Positions 60,724 through 64,000 of a DNA stretch of 64,000 bases are shown one piece after another. The notes under the pieces were generated by a model. The model made no database searches. It saw only the letters and a list, made by a program, of their open reading frames with translations, and was not told where the DNA came from. Position numbers and translations under genes: made by a program. How positions within the stretch are numbered: the stretch's first letter is position 1; every line of letters starts with the position of its first letter. The stretch covers positions 2,954,501 through 3,018,500 of the forward strand of contig NZ_CP022203.1 in assembly GCF_002305895.1 (NCBI RefSeq). Direction: 5' to 3'. The stretch is from Corallococcus macrosporus DSM 14697 (GTDB taxonomy: Bacteria > Myxococcota > Myxococcia > Myxococcales > Myxococcaceae).

Positions 60724-61818
60724 ATGGAACTGCGCAAAACGCTGGGCGCCGCGGCGCTGCTCACCGCAGCGACGATGGCTTCCGTTGCTGGCTGCTCTGG
60801 CCGGGATGATGATGGGGATCCGGATCCGCTCCCGGATGCGGGCTGTATCGGTAACTGCGGCACGGACGCCGGGACCGATGCGGGCACGGACGCGGGGACC
60901 GACGCCGGCCCGAGGGTCTGCCCGGAGCCGGTAAATGGAAAGGGTCCTATTGGCCTGCTGCGTGAGAGTGGTGAGCGTGGCGAGGCGGTGACGCTGGACG
61001 AGGTCGTCGTGACGGCCGTCAGTCAGCTCACGCGCGGCAACCAGGGCGACTACACCGCTCGTTTCTGGGTCGTGGATTCGTGCTTCCCGACGGAAGGCAT
61101 CTTCGTCGACAAGTTCTACACGGACGAGACCAAGGCCTATGGGCCCGTTGTTGGTGACGTGCTGCGCGTGCAGGGGCTGTTCCGCAAGTTCAATGCGCAG
61201 GCGACGGACAACGCCCCCAATATGCGTGAGGCGTACCGCCCGGTCATCAAGAGCGATTTCCGCCTGGACGTGACGGGGGCCACGGGCAGCCTGATCATCA
61301 CGAAAAAGGCGGATGGGACGCCGTTGCCGGACAACGACGTTCCGGCAGAATTTGGCAACGCCGAGGGTGGTGCGGCGACTCCGAATCCGGAGCTGGGTGG
61401 CACTCGTGTCTACATCCCGGGCCCGCTGACCATTACGAACGCGTCGCCAGCGGCGATGAAGCAGCGCCCCAACGAGCCGGAGCACGAGACATACCTGGGC
61501 TTCGAAGTGACGGGTGGCATCCTCGTGGCCAACTACAAGACCTACAACGTGGAGGGTTGCGACTGGCGCGCCGTCGCCGCGGACGGCGGCACGGTGACGT
61601 TCGAGAACGGTCTCCGCGGTGTGTGGGACACGTACTCGAACGTGGTCTGCACGGACGGCGGGACCACGACGACCGCCGACGGCGGCTCGTCCTTCCAGTG
61701 CAATGAGTACGCGGATGGCGTCGTCCCCGGCACCACGAACCCGTACACCTACGTCCTGATCCCGACGGACTGCACGACGGACATGGTGGGAACGGTCACC
61801 CCGGTTGAACCGGAGTAA
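60724..61818 (+). CDS. Lipoprotein with (TDAG)n linker, uncharacterised
   Basis: 364 residues from ATG 60724, which has GGAG 9 bases upstream; ATG 60709 is an alternative. Lipobox SVAGC. A short acidic spacer contains four tandem TDAG units encoded by an imperfect 12-bp repeat (about 60860-60910). The rest is a globular beta-rich domain with several Cys (VVDSCFPTEGIFV, GCDWRA, VVCTDGG). It resembles secreted OB-fold-like proteins (EAVTLDEVVVTAV...GDVLRVQGLF), but I cannot name the family. Followed by a strong intrinsic terminator. Confidence 0.68.
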   Translation: MELRKTLGAAALLTAATMASVAGCSGRDDDGDPDPLPDAGCIGNCGTDAGTDAGTDAGTDAGPRVCPEPVNGKGPIGLLRESGERGEAVTLDEVVVTAVSQLTRGNQGDYTARFWVVDSCFPTEGIFVDKFYTDETKAYGPVVGDVLRVQGLFRKFNAQATDNAPNMREAYRPVIKSDFRLDVTGATGSLIITKKADGTPLPDNDVPAEFGNAEGGAATPNPELGGTRVYIPGPLTITNASPAAMKQRPNEPEHETYLGFEVTGGILVANYKTYNVEGCDWRAVAADGGTVTFENGLRGVWDTYSNVVCTDGGTTTTADGGSSFQCNEYADGVVPGTTNPYTYVLIPTDCTTDMVGTVTPVEPE

Positions 61819-61849
61819 CGGCCCGCCTTCCTAGCGCTGGTTCGTAACG

Positions 61850-61888
61850 AGCCGCCCCTCGCCCACACGGGGAGGGGCGGCTTCTTTT
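61850..61888 (+). terminator. Strong intrinsic (rho-independent) terminator
   Basis: Perfect 11-bp stem AGCCGCCCCTC / GAGGGGCGGCT with an 11-base loop, followed by TCTTTTT. It ends the lipoprotein transcript 31 bases after the stop. This is the only clear T-tract terminator seen in the window. Confidence 0.93.
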
Positions 61889-62016
61889 TGGGCCGGGAAG
61901 GCGAGGTGGGTGTCCGGAACCCACCGAAGCGGGTCCCTGGCTCCCAGGAGCCGGTGATTGTGGGTAAGCTCCGGAAAAGTCCAGCCCATTCACCTTCAGA
62001 CAGACGGCCTTTCTTC

Positions 62017-64000
<1,984 letters not shown>

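Overview
The window is a very GC-rich, densely packed bacterial chromosome segment that looks like a member of the Myxococcaceae, most likely Myxococcus. The reasons are four serine/threonine kinases in 64 kb, many lipoproteins with Asp-Ala-Gly-rich linkers, MYXO-CTERM-like C-terminal anchors, MopE-type repeat proteins, and an outer-membrane barrel pair that I recall as the MXAN_2561/MXAN_2562 families. Strong third-position GC bias opens long antisense frames over most genes; these are ignored. I saw no tRNA, rRNA, CRISPR array, insertion sequence or prophage. All identifications come from reading motifs, with no database search.

Layout. 1-2.8 kb: the end of an MFS transporter, then plsX and a translationally coupled App1-like HAD phosphatase. 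3.2-7.5 kb: poly(A) polymerase with charged tails, a 67-bp tandem repeat, dinB, a truncated YjbQ remnant and an RluA-type pseudouridine synthase. 7.5-16.6 kb: two divergent Ser/Thr kinases (one with a 110-residue insert in its catalytic domain), then secreted lipoproteins including a MopE-repeat protein coupled to a TPR-like protein. 16.7-17.8 kb: a WYL regulator. 18-22.7 kb: an envelope cluster of uppS, cdsA, rseP, an rlpA-like gene and tsaB. 22.7-28 kb: a USG-1-like aspartate-semialdehyde dehydrogenase homologue without its catalytic cysteine, a surface trio (MYXO-CTERM protein, beta-barrel, PKD lipoprotein) and a MoaD-MoaE fusion.

28-43.8 kb holds a small membrane protein, a CmlA/FloR-like exporter, a second site-2 protease, a NUDIX hydrolase, acetyl-CoA synthetase, an alpha-oxoamine synthase, a histidine phosphatase, an RNase HII with an altered GRG motif, an M61 peptidase and an RsmB-like rRNA methyltransferase. 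43.9-50.9 kb is the most interesting region: a minus-strand run of a beta-barrel porin, a VTC-type polyphosphate polymerase domain, a thymidylate-kinase-like protein fused to a repeat domain, a DUF4956-type membrane protein, a lipoprotein and a purple-acid-type phosphatase. I read it as a candidate phosphate/polyphosphate module. 51-64 kb: a third kinase, a sulfur-transfer cluster (rhodanese, rhodanese-ThiF/MoeB fusion, A-type Fe-S carrier), a thioesterase, a deoxynucleoside kinase, a glycerophosphodiesterase, two lipoproteins, a strong intrinsic terminator and a fourth kinase cut by the window end.

Functional links: PlsX, the App1-like protein, CdsA, UppS, GDPD and the oxoamine synthase concern lipids and envelope. 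The MoaD-MoaE fusion and the rhodanese-MoeB protein probably act in the same molybdopterin sulfur-relay pathway although they lie 27 kb apart. Most neighbouring genes on one strand overlap by 4 bases or lie within 30 bases, so translational coupling is common.
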